Position numbers and translations under genes: made by a program
Assembly (NCBI GenBank): GCA_011773795.1
Contig: WVWW01000031.1
Coordinates: forward strand, 286 to 16,752
From: Acidobacteriota bacterium
Lineage (GTDB): Bacteria; Acidobacteriota; Polarisedimenticolia; Polarisedimenticolales; Polarisedimenticolaceae
Direction of reading: 5' to 3'
DNA length: 16,467 bases
In this document: positions 1 through 7,615 of the stretch, one piece after another
Position numbering within the stretch: the stretch's first letter is position 1
How the letters are laid out: each line of letters starts with the position of its first letter
Notes under the pieces: generated by a model
Database searches by the model: none
Seen by the model: the letters and a program-made list of their open reading frames with translations, nothing else
Told to the model about the DNA's origin: nothing

Positions 1-12
1 GCAGACCGTCGC

Positions 13-2628
13 CTAGTCGTACTCGGCGAGCCAGATGGTCGATTTTCCGCCGCCGTCGTCCGCGCTGATCAGCTCTCCGGAGGAAGGATCCACCACGTAC
101 GGGTAATGCTGGCCCGTCCACAGGATGTCTCCCAGACGACGCGGCTGCCCGCCGTCGATCGAAACGACCGAGGCCGTCTGTAAACCATCGGCGGTTTCTT
201 CCGCGTAGGCGATGGTGCGGCCGTCGGGCATCCAAGCCGGCCAGGTACCCGTCGATGTGAGCCGCCGAATTTCGCCGCTTTCGAGATCGACCACACCGAC
301 CCCGCCCGCGAAGGATCGAGCTCCGGCGAAAGCCAGCCAACGGCCGTCCGGGGAAAAACGAGGCAGCGTCGCGTTCTCCGCAACGAGGCGTTCCTCGCCG
401 CCATCGAGCGGCCGAACGATGATCTCGTCGGGCGCACCCTCACCGCCGACCCGAACGAAGGCCAGCCTCTTACCGTCGGGCGACACATCGGGATAGCCGG
501 CCTCGGTCTCCTCCCCGGTGAGCCAGGTCAAACCGGTGCCGTCGAGGCCGATCCGTCCGACCCGCTGGCGGCCCGGCCAGGTAAAGAAGATCAGCGAACG
601 ACCGTCCGGATGGAATCGCGGCCACATCATGTCCTGCGGGATGTCGAGCAGGGCTCGCGCCGATCCGCCGGAACGCGGCATGAGAAAGATCGCCCACGGC
701 CGGCCCGCCACCTTGCGGGTGAAAGCGAGCATCGATCCGTCGTGGGATAGGGCAGGGCCCCAGGCGGTCCCGCCGTCGAATTCGGCCAGCACGTCCACCT
801 GGCCGGCCCGTGAGATGGCGACGATTCGGGGGTTGACCTGATCGGTGGTATAGACGATGCGGCGCCCGTCCCGCGACATACTTGCCAGCACGTCCGGACC
901 GGGGCCCGATGTGATGCGCTCCGGGTCGCCGCCGCCGAGTGCCACACGCCAAAGGTTCGTCGTGCCGCCGCGATCCGAGGAGTGAACCACGTAGCGTCCA
1001 TCGGGCGTGAAGACGGGGTGGAAGCTCGCCACGCCCTGGGGGTCGTCGGTGATGGCGACGAAGCTCCCTCCGGCGCTCGAGACCCGCACGAGCCGACCGC
1101 TGGGGCCACCGGCTCCGCGTGAGAACACGATCCATTCGCCGTCGGGAGACCACGTCGGATGGCGGTGAAAAAAACCCTCTTCGGCGATCGTGACCGGCGA
1201 CGGGTTGCCGGGATCGTTCAAGGCGACCTTGGAGATGCGGGGCCAACCCTCGTCTTCCTCGACATAAGCGAGCCAGCGCCCGTCCGCGGACCACGCGGGG
1301 TCGTAGCCCCCGTCGACGACTCTTCGCGCGACGCCACCGAGGGCGGGCATGACGTAGATGCCGGCCGTGGTCTCGTCCTGCCCGTAGCGGGTGAACGCCA
1401 CACGGCTGCCGTCGGGCGACCAAGCGGGGTCGGTCTCCACCTCGGGCGTGTCGGTGATCTGCACAGGGTCGCCGCCGGAGATCAGCGTGACCCACAAATC
1501 CCAGGCGCCGCCGCGGCTGGACGTGTAGACGACGCTGTTCCCGTCTGGCGAGAAGGAGGGAAACCTGTTGTCGCCACCGGCCTGGGTCAGCGGGACCAGC
1601 CTGGTGAGGATCGGTGACCGCTCCGTCGATCGCGATGTCCAGACGATCCACGTCGCGGCGAGGGCTATCGCGGCGACGGCGCCCACGACGATCGAAACGA
1701 CGCGCCGGGACTTCGTCCGCCGCCGAACGGCGACGCCGGACGTGGACATCGGCACGATTCCGGAGCCCGAGTCCCGTTGCAGCGTGCGCAGATCGACCTC
1801 GAGGGCCTCGGCGTCCGGGTAGCGATACCCGGGCTCTTTCTCCAGCAGTTTGGCCAGGACTCGCATGAAGCCGTCGGGCACCCGGCCGGCGAGAGGTTCC
1901 AGCTGCGGCCCGGAACGCAGGATGGCGTACTGGATGTCGATCGGTGTCGGTCCCGGGAACGGGTGGCCACCGGCCAGCATCTCGGAAAAGACCAGTCCCA
2001 GTTGAAACAGATCCGAGCGTTGGTCGAGTGGTTGGCCGCTGATCTGTTCCGGGGACATGTAGTTTGCCGTACCGACACGCATGCCGGGCCGCGTGGGCGA
2101 CCGCGAGCGGGTCGGCGAGTCGTCGGAGACCGGCTCGGCGGGAGTTTCCTCGAAAGCCTTGGCCAGTCCGAAGTCGAGCACCTTCACCTGGCCCTCCGGC
2201 GTGATCATGATGTTCGCCGGTTTGAGGTCGCGGTGGATGATCCCCTTCGCGTGCGCCGCCGCGAGTGCCTTGACCATCTGCCGCATCAGCGGTAGCGCCT
2301 CGTCGAACGGATAAGGACCCGTTTCGAGACGCGCGGCGACGGTTTCGCCCTGCACGAGTTCCATCACCAGCATGCGCAGGGGACCATCCTGTTCGAGGCC
2401 GTGAATCGTCGCGATGTTCGGATGGTTGAGCGCGGCCAGCGTCCGCGCTTCGTGTTCGAATCGCAGCAGCCGATGAGTGTCCCGGGCGACCACCTCGGGC
2501 AGGACCTTGAGCGCTACCTCTCGGGCGAGCTGGACGTCTTCGGCCTTCCAGACCATGCCCATCCCACCCTCGCCGATCTTGTCGATCAGGCGGTAATGCA
2601 GCACCTGTTGGCCTGGTTGGAGGGACAC
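13..2628 (-). CDS. Receptor-like Ser/Thr protein kinase with C-terminal PD40 (TolB/WD40-like) beta-propeller
   Basis: A 871-residue one-pass membrane kinase. The N-terminal Hanks-type kinase domain (about residues 12-285) has the glycine loop GEGGMG (19-24), lysine K41, helix-C E60, HRDLKPAN with D134 and N139, DFG at 152-154 and MSPE at 191-194, so it should be catalytically active. A basic stretch and a membrane segment (about 309-331) follow. The rest (about 355-871) holds eleven copies of a PD40-like motif (FSPDG, WSPDG, WSADG, FTPDG and similar), forming one or two beta-propellers that should lie in the periplasm as a sensor or docking part. The start is GTG; a GGGGAG ribosome site lies about 8 nt upstream and the kinase fold begins at residue 12. 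The activation loop carries an insertion with two SPTR motifs (171-180). It follows the TolB/TPR kinase gene on the same strand after 82 bp. Kinase-PD40 fusions are frequent in Acidobacteriota. The ligand and substrates are unknown. Confidence 0.93.
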   Translation of the reverse strand: MSLQPGQQVLHYRLIDKIGEGGMGMVWKAEDVQLAREVALKVLPEVVARDTHRLLRFEHEARTLAALNHPNIATIHGLEQDGPLRMLVMELVQGETVAARLETGPYPFDEALPLMRQMVKALAAAHAKGIIHRDLKPANIMITPEGQVKVLDFGLAKAFEETPAEPVSDDSPTRSRSPTRPGMRVGTANYMSPEQISGQPLDQRSDLFQLGLVFSEMLAGGHPFPGPTPIDIQYAILRSGPQLEPLAGRVPDGFMRVLAKLLEKEPGYRYPDAEALEVDLRTLQRDSGSGIVPMSTSGVAVRRRTKSRRVVSIVVGAVAAIALAATWIVWTSRSTERSPILTRLVPLTQAGGDNRFPSFSPDGNSVVYTSSRGGAWDLWVTLISGGDPVQITDTPEVETDPAWSPDGSRVAFTRYGQDETTAGIYVMPALGGVARRVVDGGYDPAWSADGRWLAYVEEDEGWPRISKVALNDPGNPSPVTIAEEGFFHRHPTWSPDGEWIVFSRGAGGPSGRLVRVSSAGGSFVAITDDPQGVASFHPVFTPDGRYVVHSSDRGGTTNLWRVALGGGDPERITSGPGPDVLASMSRDGRRIVYTTDQVNPRIVAISRAGQVDVLAEFDGGTAWGPALSHDGSMLAFTRKVAGRPWAIFLMPRSGGSARALLDIPQDMMWPRFHPDGRSLIFFTWPGRQRVGRIGLDGTGLTWLTGEETEAGYPDVSPDGKRLAFVRVGGEGAPDEIIVRPLDGGEERLVAENATLPRFSPDGRWLAFAGARSFAGGVGVVDLESGEIRRLTSTGTWPAWMPDGRTIAYAEETADGLQTASVVSIDGGQPRRLGDILWTGQHYPYVVDPSSGELISADDGGGKSTIWLAEYD

Positions 2629-2710
2629 TTCCCGACTCCCCTCTCGTGTGGATGAAGTCTAGGACACCGGCCGCGTCCGGGAAAGCTCACTCCAGCAGAG
2701 ACCACCAGAC

Positions 2711-4819
2711 TCAGGGGTCGATCAACGCCTCGATGGCATCCTTGGCCATCGGGCAGCGGTCTGCCGTCTCGCGCAGGAGGGCCTGCGATTCCGCAACGGC
2801 ACCGAGACGCGTCATCTCGTCGGCCAGGCTGACCACGGCGGGCAGGTAGTCGCGGTCGATCTTGAGGGCGACGCGCAGCCGGCGGATGCCCTCCATCGGG
2901 TCGCCCTCGAGCTCGGACGCCGCGCGGCCGAACCAGACGTGGCCGTCGGGATTGGCCGGGAAGCGCTCGGTCAACTCACCCAAGAGCGCGGCACCTTTCT
3001 CGAAGTCTTCCTGCCGGAAGTAGGCATCCAGACCCTCGGCCAGCAGGCGCTCGTCTTCGGGAAGCGACTCGGGGGCGGCCAGCGCCTCGCCCAGAGCCGC
3101 CACACCGCCCTTCTGATCGCCGATGGTCAACAGGCTGGTTGCCAGGTGCACACGCGGCAAGGCGAAGTTCTCGTCGAGATCGATCGCCTCGCGGAATTGC
3201 TCCGCGGCCTGATCGAAACGCAGGTTGGAATACAGCCGCTTCCCCTCGGTATACGCGCGGAACGCCTCCTCGGACTGCGTCACGGCCTGCAACGTCGGCG
3301 GTGCCAGCTCGCCGAGCGTCAGCCCGGCGAGCAACCCGGCGGTGAGCTCCTCGACCATCTTGAAGAGCTCGGTGCCCTCGACCTTGTGGGCCGCGGCCAT
3401 CGTGCCGGTGTTCACTTCATAGGCCTGGACGTCGATGCGGTACATGTCGTCGAGCTTGAACACCGCGCCGCTGATGACCAGATCGGCGCGGGCCCAGCGG
3501 GCCAGCTCCGCCGAGGTGGACCGATCGAGGGGTGCCGTGGCGTCCTGCCCGGCGCTGGCCAGCAGGTCGTGCAGGCGTTGCGTCGCGATGACCTCGAGCT
3601 CGGGCGAACGCGCGAGGTCGGTGGTCAGCATCTCCGGCAGACCGCTCGAGATCCACTCGGCACTGGCGTCGCCGGTGTGGTTCTCGAAGAAGGCGACGAT
3701 GACGCGTGGCACCGATGCCGAGACACCGGCGGCGGCGACCTTCTGCACGGGGGCCGGCGCGGTCGGTTGCACGTTGGCCGGCGAGACGCCGGTTTCAACA
3801 CCGGGCAGCCGTGACGAGGCCCACCAACCGAGCGCGACCAGCACCACGGCCGCGGAAATGCCGACCGCCAGCCGGTTGGTGAAGCGGTTCCGCGGCTTAC
3901 GGTAGGCGTGAAGATCCCGCACCACGCCGGTCCCGGCATGCGTTTGCTGTCTCAACAACTCCAGGTCGGCCGCCACATCGGCCGCCGAACCGTAGCGGTC
4001 GCGGGGTTTCTTCGCGAGACACTTGGAGATCACCAGAGCCAGTCCCGCCGGGATGTCCGGCCGCAGATCCTTGAGCGACTTCGGCTCTTCGTAGGCGATC
4101 GCGTGCATGGTCGCGACCTCGCTCGCGCGAGCGAACGCGGACTCGCCGGTGGCCAGCTCGTAGAGCACGCTGCCGAGCGAGAAGATGTCCGACCGCGACT
4201 CCGCCGGCTCGCCCTGCACCTGCTCGGGGCTCATGTAGGCCACGGTGCCCATCAACATGCCGCGGCGGGTCAGCCAGCGGGTGGGCGTCTGCGTCTTGGA
4301 GAGCTTGACGCCCTCTTCGCGCGGCTCCTCGTCCTCGGCCGTTGGCTCGTCGATCCGCGCCACGCCGAAGTCGAGGACCTTGTAGAAGCCCGACCCGGTG
4401 ACCATGACGTTTTCCGGCTTGATGTCGCGGTGGACGACGCCGTGCTCGTGGGCCGCGGCGATGGCGGACGCCACCTGGGCGCCGCAGTCGAGCAGCTTGT
4501 CGATCGGCATCGGCCCCTGCTCGAGGACCTCGCGGAGCGTCGGGCCCTCGACCAGCTCCATGGTCAGGAACGCGGAGCCCTCTGAAGTGTCGAAGTCGAA
4601 CAGCGTCGCGATGCCGGGGTGGCTCATCGACGAGACGATGCGCGCCTCGCGCTCGAAGCGCTGGCTGCGCTCGGGGTCCAGCCCGAACTCGCCGGAGAGC
4701 ATCTTGAGGGCGACCGTGCGCCCGAGGCGGGTGTCGCGGGCGCGGTAGACCACACCCATACCGCCCTCGCCCAGCCTCGAGAGTATCTCGTAGTGCTTGA
4801 CTCGGGTCGGGTCACTCAC
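2711..4819 (-). CDS. Receptor-like Ser/Thr protein kinase with TolB-like domain and TPR repeats
   Basis: Numbered from the preferred GTG start the protein has 702 residues. The kinase domain (about 10-295) has GEGGMG, lysine K39, E58, HRDIKPEN with D132 and N137, DFG at 150-152 and MSPE near 196, so it looks active. A membrane segment lies at about 316-336, followed by a Pro/Ala-rich linker. A TolB-like/FlgO-type alpha/beta domain comes next (about 371-506, starting RVIVAFFENHTGD), then TPR-like helical repeats (about 516-696). I infer N-terminus in the cytoplasm and TolB-TPR part in the periplasm. An ATG at 4876 would add 19 residues, but those codons coincide with a perfect 12-bp hairpin plus T-run (4831-4873) that looks like a terminator. 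The GTG at 4819 also sits closer to the kinase fold, although its ribosome site is weak (GGGGA). The activation loop is long and includes a TPTR motif. The propeller kinase lies downstream. Confidence 0.92.
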   Translation of the reverse strand: MSDPTRVKHYEILSRLGEGGMGVVYRARDTRLGRTVALKMLSGEFGLDPERSQRFEREARIVSSMSHPGIATLFDFDTSEGSAFLTMELVEGPTLREVLEQGPMPIDKLLDCGAQVASAIAAAHEHGVVHRDIKPENVMVTGSGFYKVLDFGVARIDEPTAEDEEPREEGVKLSKTQTPTRWLTRRGMLMGTVAYMSPEQVQGEPAESRSDIFSLGSVLYELATGESAFARASEVATMHAIAYEEPKSLKDLRPDIPAGLALVISKCLAKKPRDRYGSAADVAADLELLRQQTHAGTGVVRDLHAYRKPRNRFTNRLAVGISAAVVLVALGWWASSRLPGVETGVSPANVQPTAPAPVQKVAAAGVSASVPRVIVAFFENHTGDASAEWISSGLPEMLTTDLARSPELEVIATQRLHDLLASAGQDATAPLDRSTSAELARWARADLVISGAVFKLDDMYRIDVQAYEVNTGTMAAAHKVEGTELFKMVEELTAGLLAGLTLGELAPPTLQAVTQSEEAFRAYTEGKRLYSNLRFDQAAEQFREAIDLDENFALPRVHLATSLLTIGDQKGGVAALGEALAAPESLPEDERLLAEGLDAYFRQEDFEKGAALLGELTERFPANPDGHVWFGRAASELEGDPMEGIRRLRVALKIDRDYLPAVVSLADEMTRLGAVAESQALLRETADRCPMAKDAIEALIDP

Positions 4820-4830
4820 GTGCGGTCCCC

Positions 4831-4873
4831 AAAAACCACCGCCCGGGGCCTGCGGCCTGTTCCGGGCGGTGGT
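4831..4873 (-). terminator. Intrinsic terminator-like (or attenuator) hairpin
   Basis: Read on the minus strand, a perfect 12-bp GC-rich stem (arms 4862-4873 and 4835-4846) encloses a 15-nt loop. The loop itself contains GGCC-GCA-GGCC. Five T residues follow on the minus strand (complement of 4831-4835, the first lying inside the stem). This is the classic Rho-independent form. It lies 62 bp after the DUF4097 stop codon, so it probably ends the sigma/anti-sigma/DUF4097 transcript before the downstream kinase gene. If the kinase promoter lies upstream of it, the hairpin would instead act as an attenuator in the kinase leader. The stem and T-run are seen directly; the function is inferred. Confidence 0.72.
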
Positions 4874-4912
4874 CATCAGTCTAGCCCCTGATTCGAGCTC
4901 GCGCTTCTACGA

Positions 4913-4918
4913 GTTATA
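4913..4918 (-). promoter_or_regulatory. Possible -10 element (TATAAC) upstream of the TolB/TPR kinase
   Basis: On the minus strand TATAAC matches the -10 consensus at five of six bases and lies between the DUF4097 stop and the kinase gene. I see no good -35 hexamer at 16-18 nt. A transcript from here would pass through the 4831-4873 hairpin before the kinase start, which would make that hairpin an attenuator. Weak call from one hexamer. Confidence 0.22.
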
Positions 4919-4934
4919 ACGCTTCAGCCCGGCT

Positions 4935-5711
4935 TTAGTTGCTTTCGAGGCGGATCGTTCCGTTCAGGGTTTCGATGACGACGTCCGCGCCGCCCGACCC
5001 GACCGAAAACGACAGGCTCTTGGAGGGCAGGAACTCGGCCTTCTCGGGCTTCGGCCCGAAGTCGTTGTCGATGTTCCCGCTGAAGGTCTCGATCTCGTAG
5101 TCCGCGGCCGCGTTCGAGGGCACCCGCAGGGTGATCGTTCCGCTGACGGCGGAGAACGAGTAATCCCCGGACGGATGCAGGTCGCCGTCCATCTCGACGC
5201 TCCCGGACACGATCTCGACGCTGGCGGAGCGCAACCTCGAGGTGGCTTCGATGTCGACGGAGCTGCTGATCGCCTCGATCTCGAGCTCCTCCAGGTCGCT
5301 TTTGATGTCGACGTTGCCGCTGACCGTCTCGATCGAGACGCTCCCTCGCAGCCCGTCGACCCGGATCGGCGAGCTCACCGTCTCGAAGGACAGCTCGACG
5401 CCTGCCGGAACGCTGATCTCGAGATCCGCTTCCAGCTCGATGTTCCGATGCTTGCCCTCGGGCGGCGAGATCTCGATGGAGATGTCGTCGCCCTCGCCTT
5501 CCATCTCGAACTCTTCCCACTCGTCGTTGATCGTGCCGCTAACGCGCACCTCGTCACGGTCCCAGGCGACGACGTGGATCTTCCCGGCGATCAGCTCGAT
5601 CGACACCTCGGCATCCGGGTCGGCCTTGCGGCTCTCGTCGATCGAGCGCGTGCCGGCCAGCAGAGGCGCCGCGAGCAACAGGCACAGGGTCAGGAGAATT
5701 GCTTTCTTCAT
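4935..5711 (-). CDS. Exported DUF4097-family beta-repeat protein
   Basis: A 258-residue protein with a signal peptide (residues 1 to about 19, ending LLA before GTRS). The mature part is acidic and built of short beta-strand repeats of the form ETVSGNVDI, EIVSGSVEM, AVSGTITL, TFSGNIDN and TLNGTIRL. This is typical of DUF4097, a family predicted to form a right-handed beta-helix or adhesin-like fold. No catalytic residues are evident. The GAGGT ribosome site sits about 8 nt before the ATG, and the gene starts 11 bp after the anti-sigma factor gene, so it is third in the sigma/anti-sigma operon. DUF4097 proteins are often encoded beside ECF sigma and zinc-finger anti-sigma genes. I infer a periplasmic or surface role controlled by this sigma factor; the biochemical function is not known. 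Confidence 0.85.
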   Translation of the reverse strand: MKKAILLTLCLLLAAPLLAGTRSIDESRKADPDAEVSIELIAGKIHVVAWDRDEVRVSGTINDEWEEFEMEGEGDDISIEISPPEGKHRNIELEADLEISVPAGVELSFETVSSPIRVDGLRGSVSIETVSGNVDIKSDLEELEIEAISSSVDIEATSRLRSASVEIVSGSVEMDGDLHPSGDYSFSAVSGTITLRVPSNAAADYEIETFSGNIDNDFGPKPEKAEFLPSKSLSFSVGSGGADVVIETLNGTIRLESN

Positions 5712-5722
5712 CGTTCTTTACC

Positions 5723-6337
5723 TCATGAGGAGAGCCGTGAGGCTCGCCAGAGAATTTGCAGTTTCTTGTCGTAAAGGGCGGTCAGCATTTGATGGTTCCT
5801 GACGTCGGGCCCGTCGGGGCTCAGCGCCTGACGGACTTCCGCGATGGCGTCGTCGATCTGCGCCAGGTTGCGGTCCAGCACGGCGAGCAGTTCCGGCTCG
5901 AGCTCGTCGCGCCGCTCTTCGAGCCGCTGGGCCAACTCGGCCGTCGCACGGACGTAGGCCGCCTCGGCCGCCCGGAAATCTTCGATCAGGCTCTCGATCG
6001 ACGGCTCGGATCCGGCGGCCAGGTCGCCCGTGGCCTCGCCGTTGCCGATCTGCAAGACCGCGAGCAGGCCGACGAAAGCGACGACCGCCGCGGCGGCGAC
6101 CCAGCGCGTCCAGCCAAACCCCGGACGCCGCGTGGCCTTGCGAATCTCCGGGAGGAGATCACGCGAGGGCTCGATCTCACCCAGACGCGAGGCCCGTGCG
6201 ATCAGCTCGCTGAGCTCGCCAACCGCGCGACTGCACTCCTCGCATTCACCGAGATGACGGCGAACCTCCTGGGTGCGGTCGTCCGGCAGCAACTCGTCGA
6301 CGTAGTCGTTCAGGGTCTCTTCGTTCGGATGTTTCAT
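5723..6337 (-). CDS. Membrane anti-sigma factor with N-terminal zinc finger (zf-HC2)
   Basis: A 204-residue protein. The N-terminus has the zinc-binding HxxxCxxC motif of ZAS/zf-HC2 anti-sigma factors (H28, C32, C35), which in this family holds the cognate ECF sigma factor inactive. A membrane segment follows at about 79-98, preceded by basic residues, so the zinc finger should be cytoplasmic. The C-terminal part (about 108-200) is charged and predicted helical or coiled-coil (EERRDELEPELLAVLDRN region), probably a periplasmic sensor stalk. The start codon overlaps the sigma stop as ATGA, and the Shine-Dalgarno is distant, so translation is probably coupled to sigma. The stimulus is unknown; release could be by proteolysis or by a conformational change, which the sequence does not show. 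Confidence 0.88.
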   Translation of the reverse strand: MKHPNEETLNDYVDELLPDDRTQEVRRHLGECEECSRAVGELSELIARASRLGEIEPSRDLLPEIRKATRRPGFGWTRWVAAAAVVAFVGLLAVLQIGNGEATGDLAAGSEPSIESLIEDFRAAEAAYVRATAELAQRLEERRDELEPELLAVLDRNLAQIDDAIAEVRQALSPDGPDVRNHQMLTALYDKKLQILWRASRLSS

Positions 6338-6906
6338 GGCTTCAGTGCCTCTCTCAGCAACCGTCTAGCGCGATGAAGCTGTGTCTTCGACGTGCCGGCG
6401 GCGATGTCCAACAGGGTGGCGATCTCGTCGTGCTTGTAGCCCTCCACGTCGTGGAGCACGAACACGGCCCGCGCGCGGGGGGGAAGCTCGGCGATCGCAC
6501 GCTCGAGGTCGATCCCCTCGGACGCCGTCGGGCGGGCGACCCGCTCGATCGTGACCGTCTCGACATCCTCCACCGGGTGCTCCGGGCGGCGCCCGCGGGA
6601 GCGTCGGTCGCTGAGCACGATGTTCACGGCGATCCGACGCAGCCAGGCGGCGAATTGGCTCTCGCCGCGGAACGTGTCGAGCCGTTCCCAGCCGCGGATG
6701 AACGCCTGCTGCGTCAGGTCCTCGGCGGTGGCCGGGTCGGCGGTCATGCGCAGGCAGAGCGCGAAGATCCGGCCGACGTGGCGGTGATAGAGCCGCTCGT
6801 AAGCCGAGAAATCGCCCTCGACGGCCCGGTTGACCAGGCCGGCGATCTGGCTCGAGGAATCTTGAGCGGTAATGGCTAGAACCCCCGCTTCCTCGGGTAT
6901 CGGCAT
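6334..6906 (-). CDS. ECF-family RNA polymerase sigma factor
   Basis: From the ATG at 6906 this is 190 residues, a normal ECF length. Sigma region 2 is visible (about AYERLYHRHVGRIF through AEDLTQQAFIRGWERL to SQFAAWLRRIAVN). A short variable linker follows, then region 4 with the helix-turn-helix (LPPRARAVFVLHDVEGYKHDEIA then GTSKTQLHRARRLL). There is no region 1.1 or 3. I chose 6906 because GGAG lies about 9 nt upstream. A GTG at 6969 would add 21 residues but lacks a ribosome site, and an ATG at 6921 also lacks one. The stop overlaps the anti-sigma start (ATGA). It should direct transcription of its own operon including the DUF4097 gene, as most ECF factors do; a candidate promoter lies upstream at 6968-6994. 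Confidence 0.9.
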   Translation of the reverse strand: MPIPEEAGVLAITAQDSSSQIAGLVNRAVEGDFSAYERLYHRHVGRIFALCLRMTADPATAEDLTQQAFIRGWERLDTFRGESQFAAWLRRIAVNIVLSDRRSRGRRPEHPVEDVETVTIERVARPTASEGIDLERAIAELPPRARAVFVLHDVEGYKHDEIATLLDIAAGTSKTQLHRARRLLREALKP

Positions 6907-6967
6907 GCGTAACATCTCCATCGCACAGGAAGAGATGCCCGCTTGTCCCGTTTGGTTTGCATCCGGC

Positions 6968-6994
6968 ACCCGATTCTAGAAGAATTTTTGTTCC
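6968..6994 (-). promoter_or_regulatory. Candidate autoregulated ECF promoter (GGAAC -35)
   Basis: The minus strand has GGAAC (complement of 6990-6994), the commonest ECF -35 core, followed by an A-rich tract and, after 16 nt, TCGGG at the expected -10 position. It lies about 60 bases before the preferred sigma start, leaving a normal 5' leader with the ribosome site. The -35 match is good; the -10 match is only partial (TC of an RpoE-like TCTGA). Self-regulation is inferred from family behaviour. Confidence 0.3.
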
Positions 6995-7062
6995 GGAATT
7001 GAGGAATTTCCTTACAAATCCGCCTTGCCCGCCCGGCCCCGAGGCCTACCTTTGCCCCTGAG

Positions 7063-7536
7063 ATGAGCAAGCCGAGCATCCTCTTTGTCTGTACCTTGCG
7101 GGGCGGCCGGGCACGCATCGGGGAGCTTTTCGCCGAAAAGATCGCTGGCGAGCTCCTCGATGCAGCGAGCGCTTGCTTCGAGCCCGGGCCGATCCGCGGC
7201 CTGCCGGTCCAGGTCATGAATGAAATCGGGATCGAGCTCGGCTCGGACCTCGTCCCCAGCATTTTCCAACGGTTCCGTACCGGCAGAACGTTCGACTACG
7301 TCGTGGCGATGTGCGACGAATCGGGATCGGAGCTCTGCGATCTCTTCCGGCGCAACGTGACGGTGATGTACGGGAGGAAGTCCCGCGTGCTGCGCTGGGA
7401 TGTCGAGGACTTCTCGACCCTCGAGGGTAGCCGGGAAGAATGCCTGCGCCGCGCGGCGGGGCTCCGTGACCGCATCCACGCCCAGGTCCGCGAGTTCCTG
7501 GCCGAGATCGGCGTCCGGGAGTGCGCGACGGTTTAG
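7063..7536 (+). CDS. ArsC-like low-molecular-weight protein-tyrosine phosphatase family protein
   Basis: A 157-residue protein of the LMW-PTP/arsenate reductase fold. The N-terminal beta strand leads to the phosphate loop C10-TLRGG-R16, which keeps CX5R. The usual following Ser/Thr is Ala17. Further cysteines at C84 (AMCDESGSELC) and C92 resemble the relay cysteines of thioredoxin-coupled arsenate reductases (C10/C82/C89 in the pI258 enzyme). WDVEDF near 112-117 supplies the candidate general acid D116, where most relatives have DP. No arsR, acr3 or arsB lies nearby, so arsenate reduction is only one possibility; a protein phosphatase or an arsenate-reductase-like housekeeping role is equally open. 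The ATG has no Shine-Dalgarno, with TTGCCC-N16-TACCTT just upstream. The stop lies 2 nt from the end of the convergent tRNA-His gene. Confidence 0.82.
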   Translation: MSKPSILFVCTLRGGRARIGELFAEKIAGELLDAASACFEPGPIRGLPVQVMNEIGIELGSDLVPSIFQRFRTGRTFDYVVAMCDESGSELCDLFRRNVTVMYGRKSRVLRWDVEDFSTLEGSREECLRRAAGLRDRIHAQVREFLAEIGVRECATV

Positions 7537-7538
7537 AT

Positions 7539-7615
7539 TGGGGTGAGTGATGGGACTCGAACCCACGACAGCCAGATCCACAATCTGGAGCTCTACCGAC
7601 TGAGCTACACTCACC
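7539..7615 (-). tRNA. tRNA-His (anticodon GTG), CCA encoded
   Basis: The minus strand folds into a complete 77-nt cloverleaf. It has a 7-bp acceptor stem GTGAGTG/CACTCAC, a D-arm GCTC-AGTCGGTA-GAGC, an anticodon arm CCAGA-TTGTGGA-TCTGG with anticodon GTG, a 5-nt variable loop CTGTC, and a T-arm GTGGG-TTCGAGT-CCCAT with one G-T pair. An extra G at position -1 (7615) faces C73 (7542), the identity pair of bacterial tRNA-His. The terminal CCA is encoded (7539-7541). The 3' end lies 2 nt from the stop codon of the phosphatase gene on the other strand. A perfect TATAAT lies upstream on the minus strand. Confidence 0.97.

Noticed and set aside
470..1651. A 393-codon open frame on the minus strand
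   Set aside because: It lies inside the propeller kinase in another frame and is Arg-rich, while the kinase frame shows eleven PD40 motifs.
2645..2710. Terminator between the two kinase genes
   Set aside because: A small 6-bp stem (GGACGC/GTGTCC with one G-T pair) is present on the minus strand, but no T-run follows it.
6907..6969. Longer sigma factor from GTG 6969 or ATG 6921
   Set aside because: Neither start has a ribosome site, the extra residues match nothing in ECF factors, and the GTG lies where the candidate promoter's transcript would begin.
7063..7536. An arsenic-resistance operon
   Set aside because: No arsR, arsB/acr3 or arsM is adjacent, and the neighbours are a sigma factor and a tRNA, so the gene name arsC is not justified.
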